Origin: Pseudomonas xantholysinigenes
Lineage (GTDB): Bacteria; Pseudomonadota; Gammaproteobacteria; Pseudomonadales; Pseudomonadaceae
DNA length: 64,000 bases
Reading direction: 5' to 3'
NCBI RefSeq assembly: GCF_014268885.2
Contig: NZ_CP077095.1
Location: 4,781,001-4,845,000 of the forward strand
This document shows positions 26,916 through 36,438 of this stretch, piece by piece. Positions within the stretch are counted from its first letter, which is position 1; each line of letters starts with the position of its first letter. The notes under the pieces are model-generated. The model was not told the origin of the DNA and made no database searches. It saw only the letters and a list, made by a program, of their open reading frames with translations. The translations under genes were made by a program, and so were the position numbers.

Positions 26916-27003
26916 GTCCTACACAAATCTGCGGGCTATCTGACAAAAACAACGCCCAGCTATTGAGATCAAGTGAGCGAAATCATTTTCTGGGAGAGCG
27001 TGC

Positions 27004-28923
27004 ATGAACAGCTGGTTCGCCAATATCAGCGTCAACCTTAAACTCGGCCTGGGCTTCGGCCTGGTCCTGGTCCTGACCGGCCTGCTGGCCCTGACCGGCT
27101 GGAACAGCCTGGGCAGCCTGATCAACCGCAGCAACTGGATGAGCGATATCACCCAGCTCAACAGTGACCTGACCAACCTGCGCGTGGCGCGCTTGCAATG
27201 GATGCTGACCAACGGTGACGACGCCTCGGCGGCCAATGTCCAGGCCAAGCTCGACGCCTTCGGCAACCAGCAGCAGCACCTGGTCAACACCTTCACCAGC
27301 CCCGAGAACCTCAAGCTGCTGCGCGAGCAGGGCCAGAGCATCAGTGAATACCGGGTCTCGCTGGAAAAGATGCGCCAGGGCTACAAGACCACCCTCGCCG
27401 CCCGTGACGCGATGAACCAGGCCGCCGCCCGCGCCAACGACGCCATCGAGGCGATCAGCAGCGCCGTGCTGTCCAGCCCGGAGAGCGATGCCGCCCACCT
27501 GGCCCAGTACCTGTTGATCAGCAAGGCCAAGCAGCAACTGGTGCAGGTACGCCTGGATGTACGCAGCTACATCGCCGACCTGACGCCCGAGGCCGAACAG
27601 GCTGCCGTGCGCCAGCTGGAAAGCGCCCTGACCGAGATCGACAGCCTCAAGCGCCAACTGCCGGCCGAAGCCTCGCGCATCCAGCAGTTCGAAAGCGCCG
27701 TGCTGGCCTACCGCGACGCCGTGCGCCAGTTCCGCGATGCCACCGCTGCCATCGGCGTGGCCCGTGCCGAAATGACCGTGCAGGGCGCCGATATCGTCAA
27801 GCGCAGCGACGCGCTGTACCAGATCCAGATCGAACGCCGCGATGCCGAAAGCATCCAGGCCCGCAGCCTGCAGACCACCGCCACCCTGCTGGCGCTGCTG
27901 GTCGGCGTGCTCGCCGCGTTCATCATCACCCGCCAGATCACCCGCCCGCTGCGCGAGACCATGGACGCCGTGGAGAAAATCGCCAGCGGCGACCTGACCC
28001 AGACCCTGCGCGTCACCCGCCGCGACGAACTGGGCGCGCTGCAGCAAGGCATCGCGCGCATGGGCAATACCCTGCGCGACTTGATCACCGGCATCCGCGA
28101 CGGTGTCACCCAGATCGCCAGCGCCGCCGAAGAACTGTCGGCAGTGACCGAGCAGACCAGCGCCGGCGCCAACAGCCAGAAGGTCGAGACCGACCAGGTG
28201 GCCACCGCCATGCACGAGATGGCCGCCACCGTGCAGGAAGTCGCGCGCAACGCCGAGCAGGCCTCCCACGCCGCCACCAATGCCGATGACGAAGCCCGTG
28301 TCGGTGACAAGGTGGTCGGCGAGGCGATCAGCCAGATCGAGCGCCTGGCCCAGGAAGTGCACCGATCCACCGAGGCCATGACCCTGCTGCAGCAGGAAAG
28401 CCAGAAGATCGGCAGCGTCATGGACGTGATCAAGTCGGTGGCCGAGCAGACCAACCTGCTGGCGCTCAACGCCGCCATCGAAGCGGCCCGTGCCGGTGAA
28501 GCCGGCCGTGGCTTCGCCGTGGTCGCCGACGAGGTGCGGGGCCTGGCCCAGCGCACCCAGCAGTCCACCGAAGAGATCGAAGGGCTGATCGCCAGCCTGC
28601 AGAACGGCACCCAGCAGGTCGCCGAAGTGATGAACGGTAGCCGCAGCCTGACCGACAGCAGTGTCGAGCTGGCGCGCAAGGCCGGCGACTCGCTGGACAG
28701 CATCACCCGCACGGTGTCGAACATCCAGTCGATGAACCAGCAGATCGCCGCCGCCGCCGAGCAGCAGAGCGCGGTCGCCGAGGAAATCAGCCGCAGCATC
28801 CTCAACGTGCGCGACGTGTCGGAACAGACCGCCGCGGCCAGCGACGAGACCGCCGCCTCCAGCGTCGAGCTGGCGCGCCTGGGCGGGCACCTGCAGACGC
28901 TGGTCAGCCAGTTCCGCGTCTGA
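27004..28923 (+). CDS. mcpS: Methyl-accepting chemoreceptor with HBM sensor (McpS-like)
   Basis: A 639-residue chemoreceptor. TM1 is near residues 12-33, and a long all-helical periplasmic sensor of about 250 residues (helical bimodular, HBM, type) ends at TM2 near 297-316. HAMP follows ([22 protein letters not shown]), then the signalling domain with hairpin tip [24 protein letters not shown]. The N-terminus and sensor closely resemble P. putida McpS, which senses malate, succinate and other TCA intermediates. The ligand here is inferred from that likeness. A sigma28 promoter precedes it; GGGAG lies before the ATG. Confidence 0.9.
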   Translation: MNSWFANISVNLKLGLGFGLVLVLTGLLALTGWNSLGSLINRSNWMSDITQLNSDLTNLRVARLQWMLTNGDDASAANVQAKLDAFGNQQQHLVNTFTSPENLKLLREQGQSISEYRVSLEKMRQGYKTTLAARDAMNQAAARANDAIEAISSAVLSSPESDAAHLAQYLLISKAKQQLVQVRLDVRSYIADLTPEAEQAAVRQLESALTEIDSLKRQLPAEASRIQQFESAVLAYRDAVRQFRDATAAIGVARAEMTVQGADIVKRSDALYQIQIERRDAESIQARSLQTTATLLALLVGVLAAFIITRQITRPLRETMDAVEKIASGDLTQTLRVTRRDELGALQQGIARMGNTLRDLITGIRDGVTQIASAAEELSAVTEQTSAGANSQKVETDQVATAMHEMAATVQEVARNAEQASHAATNADDEARVGDKVVGEAISQIERLAQEVHRSTEAMTLLQQESQKIGSVMDVIKSVAEQTNLLALNAAIEAARAGEAGRGFAVVADEVRGLAQRTQQSTEEIEGLIASLQNGTQQVAEVMNGSRSLTDSSVELARKAGDSLDSITRTVSNIQSMNQQIAAAAEQQSAVAEEISRSILNVRDVSEQTAAASDETAASSVELARLGGHLQTLVSQFRV

Positions 28924-28954
28924 TTTCAGGCTTTAGGGCTGCTGCGCAGCCCTT

Positions 28955-29082
28955 TCGCGACACAAGGCCGCTCCCACAGGGACATCGCGGCATTCAAGGG
29001 CAGCATCTGTCCTGTGGGGGCAACTGACTTGCTCAACTGCTAAAGCTAGCGCGATCCCTGTGGCAGCGGCCTTGTGTCGCGA
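28955..29082. repeat. REP-flanked inverted structure after mcpS
   Basis: Arms of 28 bases (28955-28982 and 29055-29082) are complementary with one mismatch, each a REP-like unit containing ACACAAGGCCGCT. Between them is a copy of the module GCAACTGACTTGCTCAACTG that also forms the arms of the block at 51088-51420. It lies between convergent mcpS and ggt. Confidence 0.8.
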
Positions 29083-29116
29083 TGGGAGGGCAACACCCTC
29101 CCAAGGCTGCAACAAC

Positions 29117-30790
29117 TTACTTGACGATCATCCCCACCCCGCGCCCACGCGGATCGGAAGCGGTCTCCAGCTTCTCCCCGGTCACCCGGATCGCCTGGAT
29201 GTCGCCCATCTCCCAGCCCTGATCCTCCAGCACATAACCCATTTTCTTCAGGTCATCGGCCACCACGCCCTTGAGCGGCGCATAGCTGTCGAAGTAGATC
29301 GTGTCCTTGGGCAGCAACTGATGATGCACGCGCTGCGCCGCCACGGCCTTCTCCAGCGGCATGCCGAAGTCGTACAGATTGTTCATCACCTGGAAGATCG
29401 AGGTGAAGATCCGCGAACCACCCGGCGTGCCCACCACCAGCACCACCTTGCCATCACGGGTCACCAGGCTCGGGCTCATCGACGACAGCATGCGCTTGCC
29501 GGGGGCAATGGCATTGGCGTCACCGCCGACCACGCCGAAGGCGTTGGCCGCGCCCGGCTTGGCGCTGAAGTCGTCCATCTCATCGTTGAGCAGGAAGCCC
29601 GCGCCCTTGACCACCACGCCGCTGCCGTAGTCGAGGTTGAGGGTGTAGGTGTTGCTCACTGCGTTGCCTTGCTTGTCGACGATCGAGAAGTGCGTGGTCT
29701 GGTGCGGTTCCAGCCCCGGCTTGACCTGGTCGGTTGCGGAAATCGCAGTCGGGTTGACCTGGGCGGCGCGCTTGGCCAGGTAGTCCTTGGCGATCAACTG
29801 GTCGACCGGCACTTGGGTGAAAGCCGGGTCGCCCAGGTAGTCGGCGCGGTCGGCGAACACGCGTTTCTCGATCTCGGCCAGCAGGTGGATGTACTTGGCC
29901 GAGTTGTGCTCGACGCCCTTGAAGTCCGCCGCGCGGTCTTCCTTGATGCCCAGCAGCTGGGCCAGGGCGACGCCGCCGGAGCTTGGCGGCGGCGCGGTGT
30001 AGACCACATTGCCGCGCCAGTCGATGGCGATCGGGTCACGCCATACGGCCTTGTAGTCCTTGAGGTCGTCCTTGCTGATCAGGCCCTTGTCGGCCTGCAT
30101 CTGCGCCACCAGCAAGTCGGCGGTCTTGCCCTGGTAGAACTCGCTGACACCCTTGTCGGCAATGCGCTCCAGGGTCTGCGCCAACTCCGGCTGCTTGAAC
30201 AGCTCGCCAACCTTCATGCTGCCGAAATAGTCGTTGAAATTGGTGGCGGTCTTGAACATGCCCTGGGCGTCGTCGCGGTACTGGTACTGCTTCTGGGCGA
30301 TCTTGAAGCCGTTGCGCGCGTAGCCGATGGCCGGGGTCAACAGCTCGCTCCACTTGAGCTTGCCGAACTTCTGGTGCGCCTCCCACAGGCCCATCACCGT
30401 GCCCGGCACGCCGGCGGCGCGGGCACCGACCAGGCTGAGGTTCTCGATCACTTCGCCCTTGTCGTCCAGGTACATGGTCTTGGTCGCGGCCTTGGGCGCC
30501 ACTTCGCGGTAATCGAGGAAGTACGGCTTGCCATCGACGAACAGGGTCATGAAGCCGCCGCCGCCAATGTTGCCAGCCTCGGGGTAGGTCACGGCGAGGG
30601 TGAAAGCAGTGGCGACCGCGGCGTCCACCGCATTGCCGCCCTTCTTGAGAATGTCGGCGGCCACCTGTGCGCCATATTGATCAGGCGCGGCCACCGCGCC
30701 GCCTTCGAGGGTCACGGCAAAGGCCGAGGAACAGCTCAGGATTGCCGCCCCGAGGGCCAGCGGCTGGAACATGACGATACGCATGCGCAC
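29117..30790 (-). CDS. ggt: Gamma-glutamyltransferase
   Basis: A 557-residue periplasmic Ntn-hydrolase. The signal peptide reads FQPLALGAAILSCSSAFA. Self-cleavage should occur before T365 in HQTTHFSIVDKQGNAVSNTY, making the nucleophile of the small subunit. GGGFMTL near residue 80 and GVVVKGAGFLLNDEMDDFS are family features. It releases or transfers the gamma-glutamyl group of glutathione and related compounds. The first ATG (30790) and one six bases later are both possible starts. A LysR gene lies upstream on the same strand. Confidence 0.94.
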   Translation of the reverse strand: MRMRIVMFQPLALGAAILSCSSAFAVTLEGGAVAAPDQYGAQVAADILKKGGNAVDAAVATAFTLAVTYPEAGNIGGGGFMTLFVDGKPYFLDYREVAPKAATKTMYLDDKGEVIENLSLVGARAAGVPGTVMGLWEAHQKFGKLKWSELLTPAIGYARNGFKIAQKQYQYRDDAQGMFKTATNFNDYFGSMKVGELFKQPELAQTLERIADKGVSEFYQGKTADLLVAQMQADKGLISKDDLKDYKAVWRDPIAIDWRGNVVYTAPPPSSGGVALAQLLGIKEDRAADFKGVEHNSAKYIHLLAEIEKRVFADRADYLGDPAFTQVPVDQLIAKDYLAKRAAQVNPTAISATDQVKPGLEPHQTTHFSIVDKQGNAVSNTYTLNLDYGSGVVVKGAGFLLNDEMDDFSAKPGAANAFGVVGGDANAIAPGKRMLSSMSPSLVTRDGKVVLVVGTPGGSRIFTSIFQVMNNLYDFGMPLEKAVAAQRVHHQLLPKDTIYFDSYAPLKGVVADDLKKMGYVLEDQGWEMGDIQAIRVTGEKLETASDPRGRGVGMIVK

Positions 30791-30902
30791 TTCCTTGGTG
30801 TTGTTTTTGTTGATCAGTCATTAAGGCCGAAGCGTTTCGACTAAGCAAACACCGTAGGAAACTTCCGCCGCCGACGGACAGAACCTGTCGCGTTCAGGAC
30901 AC

Positions 30903-31799
30903 TCAGCAGGCGTAGATCGCCAGTTTTTTCTGGATGAAGTCGAGGAAGCACTGGATGCGCAGCGCCAGCTGGGTGTTGCGGTAGTACACCGCATGGATCG
31001 GCTGGCGGTAGCCGTTGTTGTGCTCGCCGAGCAGCACCTGCAGGCGGCCGGCACGGATGTCCTCGTGGGTCATGAAATGCGACAGGCTGACAATGCCCTC
31101 GCCAGCGATGGCCAGCTGGCGCAAGGTCTCGCCGCTGGAGGCGATCAACTGCGGGCGAATCGGCCAACGGTCGCCCTGGGCGTGGCGCAGCGGCCATTGA
31201 TTGAGCGATTCGGGCGAACTGAAACCCAGCAGGTTGTGCCCGCTGAGGTCCTCGACCTGTTCCGGCGTGCCGTGGCGCGCCAGGTACTCGGGGCTGGCCA
31301 GGACCTGCACCGGGCTGCAGCCCAGCGAGCGGGCGTGCAGGCTGGAGTCGGCCAGCTCACCGATGCGGATGGCCACATCGGTGCTCTGCTCCAGCAGGTC
31401 GATGATCAGGTCGTCGGTATTGAGCTCCAGCTCGATGGCGGGGTATTGCTGGCGGAACTCACCGATCCACGGCAGGATCGCGTGCAGCATGAACGGCGCG
31501 GCGGCGTTGATGCGCAGGCGCCCGGACGGGGTCTGGCGATTCATCGACAGGCGCTCTTCCATGTCGTCCATCTGCTCGAGGATCACCCGGGCGCGCTCGA
31601 GGAAAAATCGACCCTCCTCGGTCAGGTCCATGCGTCGGGTGGTGCGGTTGACCAGGGTGGTGCCCAGCTTGCCCTCCAACCGCGACAAGGTGCGGCTGAC
31701 CGCCGATGGGGTCTGGCCCATCTGCTCGGCGGCGGCGGAGATCGAGCCGCAATCGATGACGGCGACGAATACCAGGAGCTCTTCGGATCGGGTTTTCAC
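30903..31799 (-). CDS. LysR-family transcriptional regulator
   Basis: A 298-residue regulator with HTH GSISAAAEQMGQTPSAVSRTLSRLEGKLGTTLVNRTTRRMDLTEEG near residues 15-60, of the CrgA/AaeR-like group. The GTG at 31799 (MKTRSEELLVFVAVID) is chosen because the conserved N-terminus begins there; an ATG at 31877 would add 26 unrelated residues. It lies between mdaB and ggt on the same strand. The nearby quinone reductase gene is a possible target. Confidence 0.88.
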   Translation of the reverse strand: MKTRSEELLVFVAVIDCGSISAAAEQMGQTPSAVSRTLSRLEGKLGTTLVNRTTRRMDLTEEGRFFLERARVILEQMDDMEERLSMNRQTPSGRLRINAAAPFMLHAILPWIGEFRQQYPAIELELNTDDLIIDLLEQSTDVAIRIGELADSSLHARSLGCSPVQVLASPEYLARHGTPEQVEDLSGHNLLGFSSPESLNQWPLRHAQGDRWPIRPQLIASSGETLRQLAIAGEGIVSLSHFMTHEDIRAGRLQVLLGEHNNGYRQPIHAVYYRNTQLALRIQCFLDFIQKKLAIYAC

Positions 31800-31869
31800 A
31801 CGGTTGGCCTTGGCAAGAGATTGCCGTGATTGATAGCGGTTGATCTGAATCCGTGCAAGGGCACAGTTC

Positions 31870-31884
31870 GCCAGCAAGGCTGGC
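31870..31884. terminator. Short hairpin between mdaB and the LysR gene
   Basis: GCCAGC-AAG-GCTGGC forms a tight stem in the 100-base gap after mdaB. No T-run follows. It belongs to the same short dispersed palindrome seen at 26756 and 63129. Confidence 0.4.
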
Positions 31885-31899
31885 GCCTCGCGTGAACGG

Positions 31900-32490
31900 T
31901 TAGCGGCCCTTGCCCAACACCTCGGTCAAATGTTGCTCATAAGCCGCCAACGCCGCCGGTACATCCGGGCGCTTCATCACATCCACGGCCAGGTAGGTCG
32001 GCAAGGCCGTCATGCCGAGGAACTGGTTGGCCTTGTGGAAGGCAAAGTACAGCGCATCCACGCCTTTGCCCTCGAAGAAATCCTCCGGGTCGTCGAAGGC
32101 CTGCTGCGGGGCGTTCCAGGTCAGCGACAGCATGTACTGCTTGCCGTGCACCAGGCCGCCGCTGCCGTATTTCTGCGAGTTGTCCGCGCGGGTGCGGCCA
32201 TCGTTGGCGTAAAGGCGGCCGTGGCCAGCGGTGAACACCTCGTCAATGTACTGCTTCACGGTCCATGGCGCCCCCATCCACCAACCTGGCATCTGGTAGA
32301 TCACCACATCGGCCCAGAGGAACTTCTCCACCTCCACCTGCGCGTCGTAGCCACCGTCGATGAAGGTCTCCCGCAGGTCGTGACCGGCTCGGTCCAGATG
32401 GACCAGCGCCGCATCGTGCAAGGTCTGGTTGAGGCGGCCATCGGAGTGGGCGAAACGCTTGCCGCCGTTGAGCAGGAGGATCTTTTTCAT
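31900..32490 (-). CDS. mdaB: NAD(P)H:quinone oxidoreductase MdaB
   Basis: A 196-residue flavodoxin-fold FAD enzyme, starting MKKILLLNGGKRFAHSDGRLN, with the MdaB hallmark VVIYQMPGWWMGAPWTVKQYIDEVFTAG. It reduces quinones by two electrons, avoiding semiquinone radicals. The divergent gene 161 bases away encodes a YgiN-like monooxygenase; in E. coli mdaB and ygiN are adjacent and proposed to form a quinone redox cycle. A LysR gene follows on the same strand. Confidence 0.92.
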   Translation of the reverse strand: MKKILLLNGGKRFAHSDGRLNQTLHDAALVHLDRAGHDLRETFIDGGYDAQVEVEKFLWADVVIYQMPGWWMGAPWTVKQYIDEVFTAGHGRLYANDGRTRADNSQKYGSGGLVHGKQYMLSLTWNAPQQAFDDPEDFFEGKGVDALYFAFHKANQFLGMTALPTYLAVDVMKRPDVPAALAAYEQHLTEVLGKGR

Positions 32491-32651
32491 GACGATTCAC
32501 GGGCTCGAATAGGTATTTGCCGGCAGGGTAGGCGCTCGCGGGCGTGGTAAACAGCTATCGCCGGGCAAAACACATTTGCCAGGCAATCACGAATGCTGAA
32601 CATATTGTTGATTTAGAATCGGCATCCCCAGCCGCTACCGAGCACAGTTCC

Positions 32652-32966
32652 ATGCCCCAGCCACACGCCTTCATCCTCAAAGCCAAGACCCGTCCGGAAC
32701 AGGCCGAAGCCTTCGAGCAATTGTTCCGCCCCTGTGTCGAGCCCAGCCGCCAGGAACCGGGCTGCCTCGAGTACCACATGCTGCGCGACCAGCAAGACCC
32801 GAGCCTGTTCGTATTCTTCGAAGTCTGGGCGAGCCAGGCCGACCTGGACGTGCATCTGGCCCTGCCGCACATGCGTGCGTTCTTCGAAAAGCGCATGGAC
32901 TACCTGGAGCGTGATTTCGAGATCCAGGCGCTCGACATGCTCAGTGCCTCGTCGGCTAACCGTTGA
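32652..32966 (+). CDS. YgiN-like antibiotic-biosynthesis-type (ABM) monooxygenase
   Basis: A 104-residue small ABM-fold protein: ILKAKTRPEQAEAFEQLF, EPGCLEYHMLRDQQDPSLFVFFEVWASQADLDVHLALPHMRAFF. Such dimers act as cofactor-free quinol monooxygenases. The start at 32652 gives the family's usual N-terminus. Its 3' end overlaps the convergent TSUP gene by 11 bases. Pairing with mdaB suggests work on quinols, though the substrate is not known. Confidence 0.85.
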   Translation: MPQPHAFILKAKTRPEQAEAFEQLFRPCVEPSRQEPGCLEYHMLRDQQDPSLFVFFEVWASQADLDVHLALPHMRAFFEKRMDYLERDFEIQALDMLSASSANR

Positions 32967-33720
32967 TCAGCAGGTGACTGCCCAGCAGCGCCATGCCGAT
33001 GAAGAAGCAGCGCTTGAACAACACCGCGCTGATCCGGCCCCGCAACCATTGTCCGATGAACATGCCGAGCAAGGCCGGCGCCAGCATCAGCAGTGACGCC
33101 CCCAACGCCTGGCCGCCCAGCGCATCCTGGCCAGCCAGGCCGATGGCCAGTGCCAGGGTCGAGACACTGAACGACAAGCCCAGCGCCTGGACCAGCGCCT
33201 CGCGGTCGAGCCCCAGCCCCTGCAGGTAAGGCACCGCGGGCATCACGAACACGCCGGTGGCCGCGGTCACCATGCCTGTCAGCAGCCCGCACAACGGCCC
33301 CAGCCAGCGCTCATGGGCGGGGGCGATCCGCCAACCGCGACCGCTCAGCCCATGCAGGGCATAGAGCAGCAACGCGCCACCCAATGCATGGGCGGCCCAC
33401 GGGCCACTGTCGAGCCCCTGCCAGGCACTGCCGAACAAGGTCCCGAGGAAAGTCGCCAGCAACATCCAGCTCAGCCGCCGCCACAAGGCCGCCAGCTGGC
33501 CACCGCTGGCCAACTGCCAAAGGTTGGTCAGCGTCGAAGGCACGATCAACAGCGCCGCTGCCTGCACCGTAGGCATAGTCAAACCAAGCAGCCCCATGGC
33601 GACAGTCGGCAGGCCAAGGCCGATCACGCCCTTGACCACGCCGGCCAGCAAGAACGTCAGTATCGCCAGCAGCGTCTGGCCTGGCCCCATATCCTGGTAG
33701 AACGAGAAGACGGTATTCAT
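32956..33720 (-). CDS. TSUP-family (TauE/SafE) membrane transporter
   Basis: A 254-residue membrane protein with about eight helices. The first pore repeat FLLAGVVKGVIGLGLPTVAMGLL and the second CGLLTGMVTAATGVFVMPAVPYLQGLG are typical of TauE/SafE sulphite/organic-anion exporters. It is divergent from a LysR gene at 33798 and so probably controlled by it. Substrate is unknown. Confidence 0.88.
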   Translation of the reverse strand: MNTVFSFYQDMGPGQTLLAILTFLLAGVVKGVIGLGLPTVAMGLLGLTMPTVQAAALLIVPSTLTNLWQLASGGQLAALWRRLSWMLLATFLGTLFGSAWQGLDSGPWAAHALGGALLLYALHGLSGRGWRIAPAHERWLGPLCGLLTGMVTAATGVFVMPAVPYLQGLGLDREALVQALGLSFSVSTLALAIGLAGQDALGGQALGASLLMLAPALLGMFIGQWLRGRISAVLFKRCFFIGMALLGSHLLING

Positions 33721-33797
33721 GGCGCCATCCTCGCCTGGCGACGGCCGCCTGAAAATCTGTCATACCTGCAGCCAGACTCTTGCCAGGACAGAGACAG

Positions 33798-34682
33798 ATG
33801 CATTTCGACCTGATCGACCTCAAGCTGTTCCAGCACACCCTGGAGTGCGGCAACATCACAGCTGGCGCCCAGCGCAGCCACTTGTCCCTGCCAGCGGCCA
33901 GCGCGCGTATCCGCGCAATGGAGGCGTCACTCGGCATCCCCCTGCTCGAGCGCAACCGCCGCGGTGTCCAGGCCACGCCCGCCGGGCAGGCCCTGCTGCT
34001 GCATGCCCGGCTGATCGCCCAGCAGATTGAGCGCCTGCAGTACGACCTCTGGCAATACGCCCAGGGCCAGCAGGGCCAGATACGTCTGCTATGCAACACC
34101 GCGGCCTTGACCGAGTACCTGCCGGAGCTGCTGGCCAGCCACCTGGCGCGCCACCCGGGGATCAGCATCGATGTCCAGGAGTTGCCCAGCCTGCGGATCG
34201 TCCAGTCAGTCACCCAAGGCATGGCCGACCTGGGGATAGTGTCCGACGCCGCCCCCTGTGATCACCTACAGACCCTGGACTTTCGCGACGATCCACTGGT
34301 ATTGCTGACGCCGCCCGGGCATCCCCTGGCCAGTCGCCCGGCCCCAAGGTTTGCCGATTGTCTTGATCACGGGCACGTTTGCCTGGGCGCCGGCAGCGCC
34401 TTGGCCCTGCATCTGGAAGAGCAGGCCCTGCACCTGGGCCGGCGCTTGCAGGTGCGAGTCCGCGCCGAAGGCTTCGACGGGGTGATCCGCATGGTCGCCG
34501 GCGGCGCCGGGGTGGGTGTCGTGCCACGGGCGGCGGTGCTGCGCTGGCACGGCCGGCTGGCCTTGCACTGGGTCGCCCTGCAGGATGCCTGGGCCAATCG
34601 CCGTCTGCGCCTGTGCGCGCGCGACTTCAGCGCCCTGCCCGGCTTCACCCGGGAACTGGTCGCGCATTTGCGAGCTCGCTGA
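33798..34682 (+). CDS. LysR-family transcriptional regulator
   Basis: A 294-residue regulator starting MHFDLIDLKLFQHTLECGNITAGAQRSHLSLPAASARI, with DNA-binding domain at residues 3-62 and co-inducer domain from about 90. The start was chosen by alignment with LysR proteins; an upstream in-frame ATG adds six residues. It is divergent from the TSUP transporter gene, which is the likely target. A perfect GC-rich palindrome follows its stop. Confidence 0.9.
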   Translation: MHFDLIDLKLFQHTLECGNITAGAQRSHLSLPAASARIRAMEASLGIPLLERNRRGVQATPAGQALLLHARLIAQQIERLQYDLWQYAQGQQGQIRLLCNTAALTEYLPELLASHLARHPGISIDVQELPSLRIVQSVTQGMADLGIVSDAAPCDHLQTLDFRDDPLVLLTPPGHPLASRPAPRFADCLDHGHVCLGAGSALALHLEEQALHLGRRLQVRVRAEGFDGVIRMVAGGAGVGVVPRAAVLRWHGRLALHWVALQDAWANRRLRLCARDFSALPGFTRELVAHLRAR

Positions 34683-34685
34683 GCA

Positions 34686-34704
34686 GCGCCCAGGGCCTGG
34701 GCGC
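34686..34704. terminator. Perfect 9-bp hairpin after the LysR gene
   Basis: GCGCCCAGG-G-CCTGGGCGC is a perfect inverted repeat three bases after the LysR stop codon. No strong T-run follows, so termination strength is uncertain. Confidence 0.5.
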
Positions 34705-34814
34705 ATACCCCATTTATGGCTGGCGGTTTTCCATTTTTGGCGATAACCAATCACCGGCACCGGACTTAGACTGGCGCGCAACGTCCTGATTATCTTGCGA
34801 AAGGTAAAGTCCCT

Positions 34815-35429
34815 GTGTCTGTAGAAATCAACTGGGCGCTCTGGCTGACCACCATGGTGCCCCTGGCCCTGAGCGCCGGCCCCGGCAACCTCATGGTGGC
34901 GACCTCCGGCGCGCAAAGCGGCGTGCGCCGCTCGGTCAAGTTCATCGTCGGCCTCGATGCCACCTACTTCCTGATCGCCGTGCTGGTGGGCCTGGGGCTC
35001 TATCACACGATCATGGCCAGCCCCAACCTGATGTGGGTGCTACGGGTGGCCGGCAGCCTGTACATCCTCTGGCTGGGGATCAAGCTGATCATCCGGCCGA
35101 TGCGCAAGGCCGGCGACCGGCAACTGGACCTGCAGTTTCGCGACGGCATCATCGTCCAGCTGGGCAACGTCCAGGGGTTGGTGATGCTGCTGGTGATGTT
35201 CTCCACCTTCATCCCCGCCGGCACCAGCAACAGCGGTGCGGTGCTGGCCCTGAGCCTGGCACTGATCCTGGTGAACTTCACCGCCCATATCATCTGGGTC
35301 TCCATGGGCGCGACCATCCAGCGCCTGCTGGCGGTCCGCCCTGGCCTGCTCAAGGCGCAGAACGTGGTGTTCGGCCTGATGCTGATCGCCGTGGCCGCCT
35401 GGATCTTCGTGCGTACCAGCAACCTGTGA
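34815..35429 (+). CDS. LysE-family amino acid/metabolite exporter
   Basis: A 204-residue membrane protein with six helices. The N-terminal MVPLALSAGPGNLMVATSGAQSGVRRS matches the LysE/RhtB start motif with a proline-rich GPG turn. It begins with GTG at 34815 after AAGG. Ten bases separate it from the quinone oxidoreductase gene, so the two are probably one operon. Substrate is unknown; family members export lysine, threonine, homoserine and related compounds. Confidence 0.88.
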   Translation: MSVEINWALWLTTMVPLALSAGPGNLMVATSGAQSGVRRSVKFIVGLDATYFLIAVLVGLGLYHTIMASPNLMWVLRVAGSLYILWLGIKLIIRPMRKAGDRQLDLQFRDGIIVQLGNVQGLVMLLVMFSTFIPAGTSNSGAVLALSLALILVNFTAHIIWVSMGATIQRLLAVRPGLLKAQNVVFGLMLIAVAAWIFVRTSNL

Positions 35430-35439
35430 GGACTGCCTG

Positions 35440-36426
35440 ATGACCCGCGCCACAGCCGTAATGTTCGATGCGCCTGGCAACCCGGAGGTCCTGTACCTGC
35501 ACGAGCAGGCTCTCCCTGCTTTGAGCGACGGGCAGGTGCTCGTCGCCATCCAGGCCGCAGGCGTCAATTTCATCGACACCTACCGCCGCTCGGGGGCGCT
35601 GGATGATGGTTCAGCCTACCCACGCGGCCTCGGCACCGAGGGCGCCGGCGAAGTCATCGCGCGTGCCCCGGACGTCACCGAACTGAAGGTCGGCGACCGT
35701 GTCGCCTTCATCGATGGTTCTTCGGGCAGCTACGCCAGCCACGCCATCGTGCCAGCGGCACGAGTGATCCGCCTGGACCCCGAGATCAGCTTCGAAACGG
35801 CGGCGGCCGTCATGTTCAAGGGCATCACCGCCGAATACCTGACCCACCGCTGCGTGCCGCTGATGACCGGTGACTGGGTGCTGTGGCACGCCGCCGCCGG
35901 TGGCGTCGGCAGCATCGCCACCAGTTGGCTGGCCGCGCGCGGCATGAAGGTCATCGGCCTGGCCTCGACCCCGGCCAAGCGCCAGGCGGCCCTGAATGCC
36001 GGCTGCATCGCCGCGCTGGACAACCGCGACACCAGCACCCTCCAGGCCATTCGCGAGCTGACCGACGGACGCGGCGTCGACGTGGCCTTCGACTCCATCG
36101 GCAAGGACACCGTGGAATTTTCCCTCGCCAGCCTGCGCCGTCGCGGCCAATTGGTGCTGTTTGGCAATGCCTCGGGGGACGTGACCGGTTTCAATCTGTC
36201 GCGCCTGGGCGCGCTAGGCTCGCTGCATGTCACCCGCCCGACCCTCAAGCACTATGTCGCCGAGCGCGATGAGTTGCGCATGGCCGCTCGCCGGGTGATG
36301 GACGCGCTGAAGACCGAGCAGATCAAGGTGCCACGCATCACCTCCCACGACATGGCGGACGCCGGCCAGGTGCACCAGTTGCTCCATGACCGGCAGACCC
36401 TGGGAGCACTGATCCTGCGCCCCTGA
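35440..36426 (+). CDS. qor: NADPH:quinone oxidoreductase, zinc-free MDR family (Qor)
   Basis: A 328-residue medium-chain reductase without the zinc ligands. It contains NFIDTYRRSGAL, LGTEGAGEVIA and the NADPH motif AAAGGVGSIATSWLAARGMKVIG. It likely reduces small quinones or enones in the cytoplasm. It follows the LysE gene closely and converges on a LysR gene 12 bases away. Confidence 0.88.
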   Translation: MTRATAVMFDAPGNPEVLYLHEQALPALSDGQVLVAIQAAGVNFIDTYRRSGALDDGSAYPRGLGTEGAGEVIARAPDVTELKVGDRVAFIDGSSGSYASHAIVPAARVIRLDPEISFETAAAVMFKGITAEYLTHRCVPLMTGDWVLWHAAAGGVGSIATSWLAARGMKVIGLASTPAKRQAALNAGCIAALDNRDTSTLQAIRELTDGRGVDVAFDSIGKDTVEFSLASLRRRGQLVLFGNASGDVTGFNLSRLGALGSLHVTRPTLKHYVAERDELRMAARRVMDALKTEQIKVPRITSHDMADAGQVHQLLHDRQTLGALILRP

Positions 36427-36438
36427 AACGCGTCCGCC

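Noticed and set aside
26983..28890. Long minus-strand open frame (635 codons) opposite mcpS
   Set aside because: Mirror of the chemoreceptor coding frame; composition dominated by Gly, His and Leu, with no recognisable motif.
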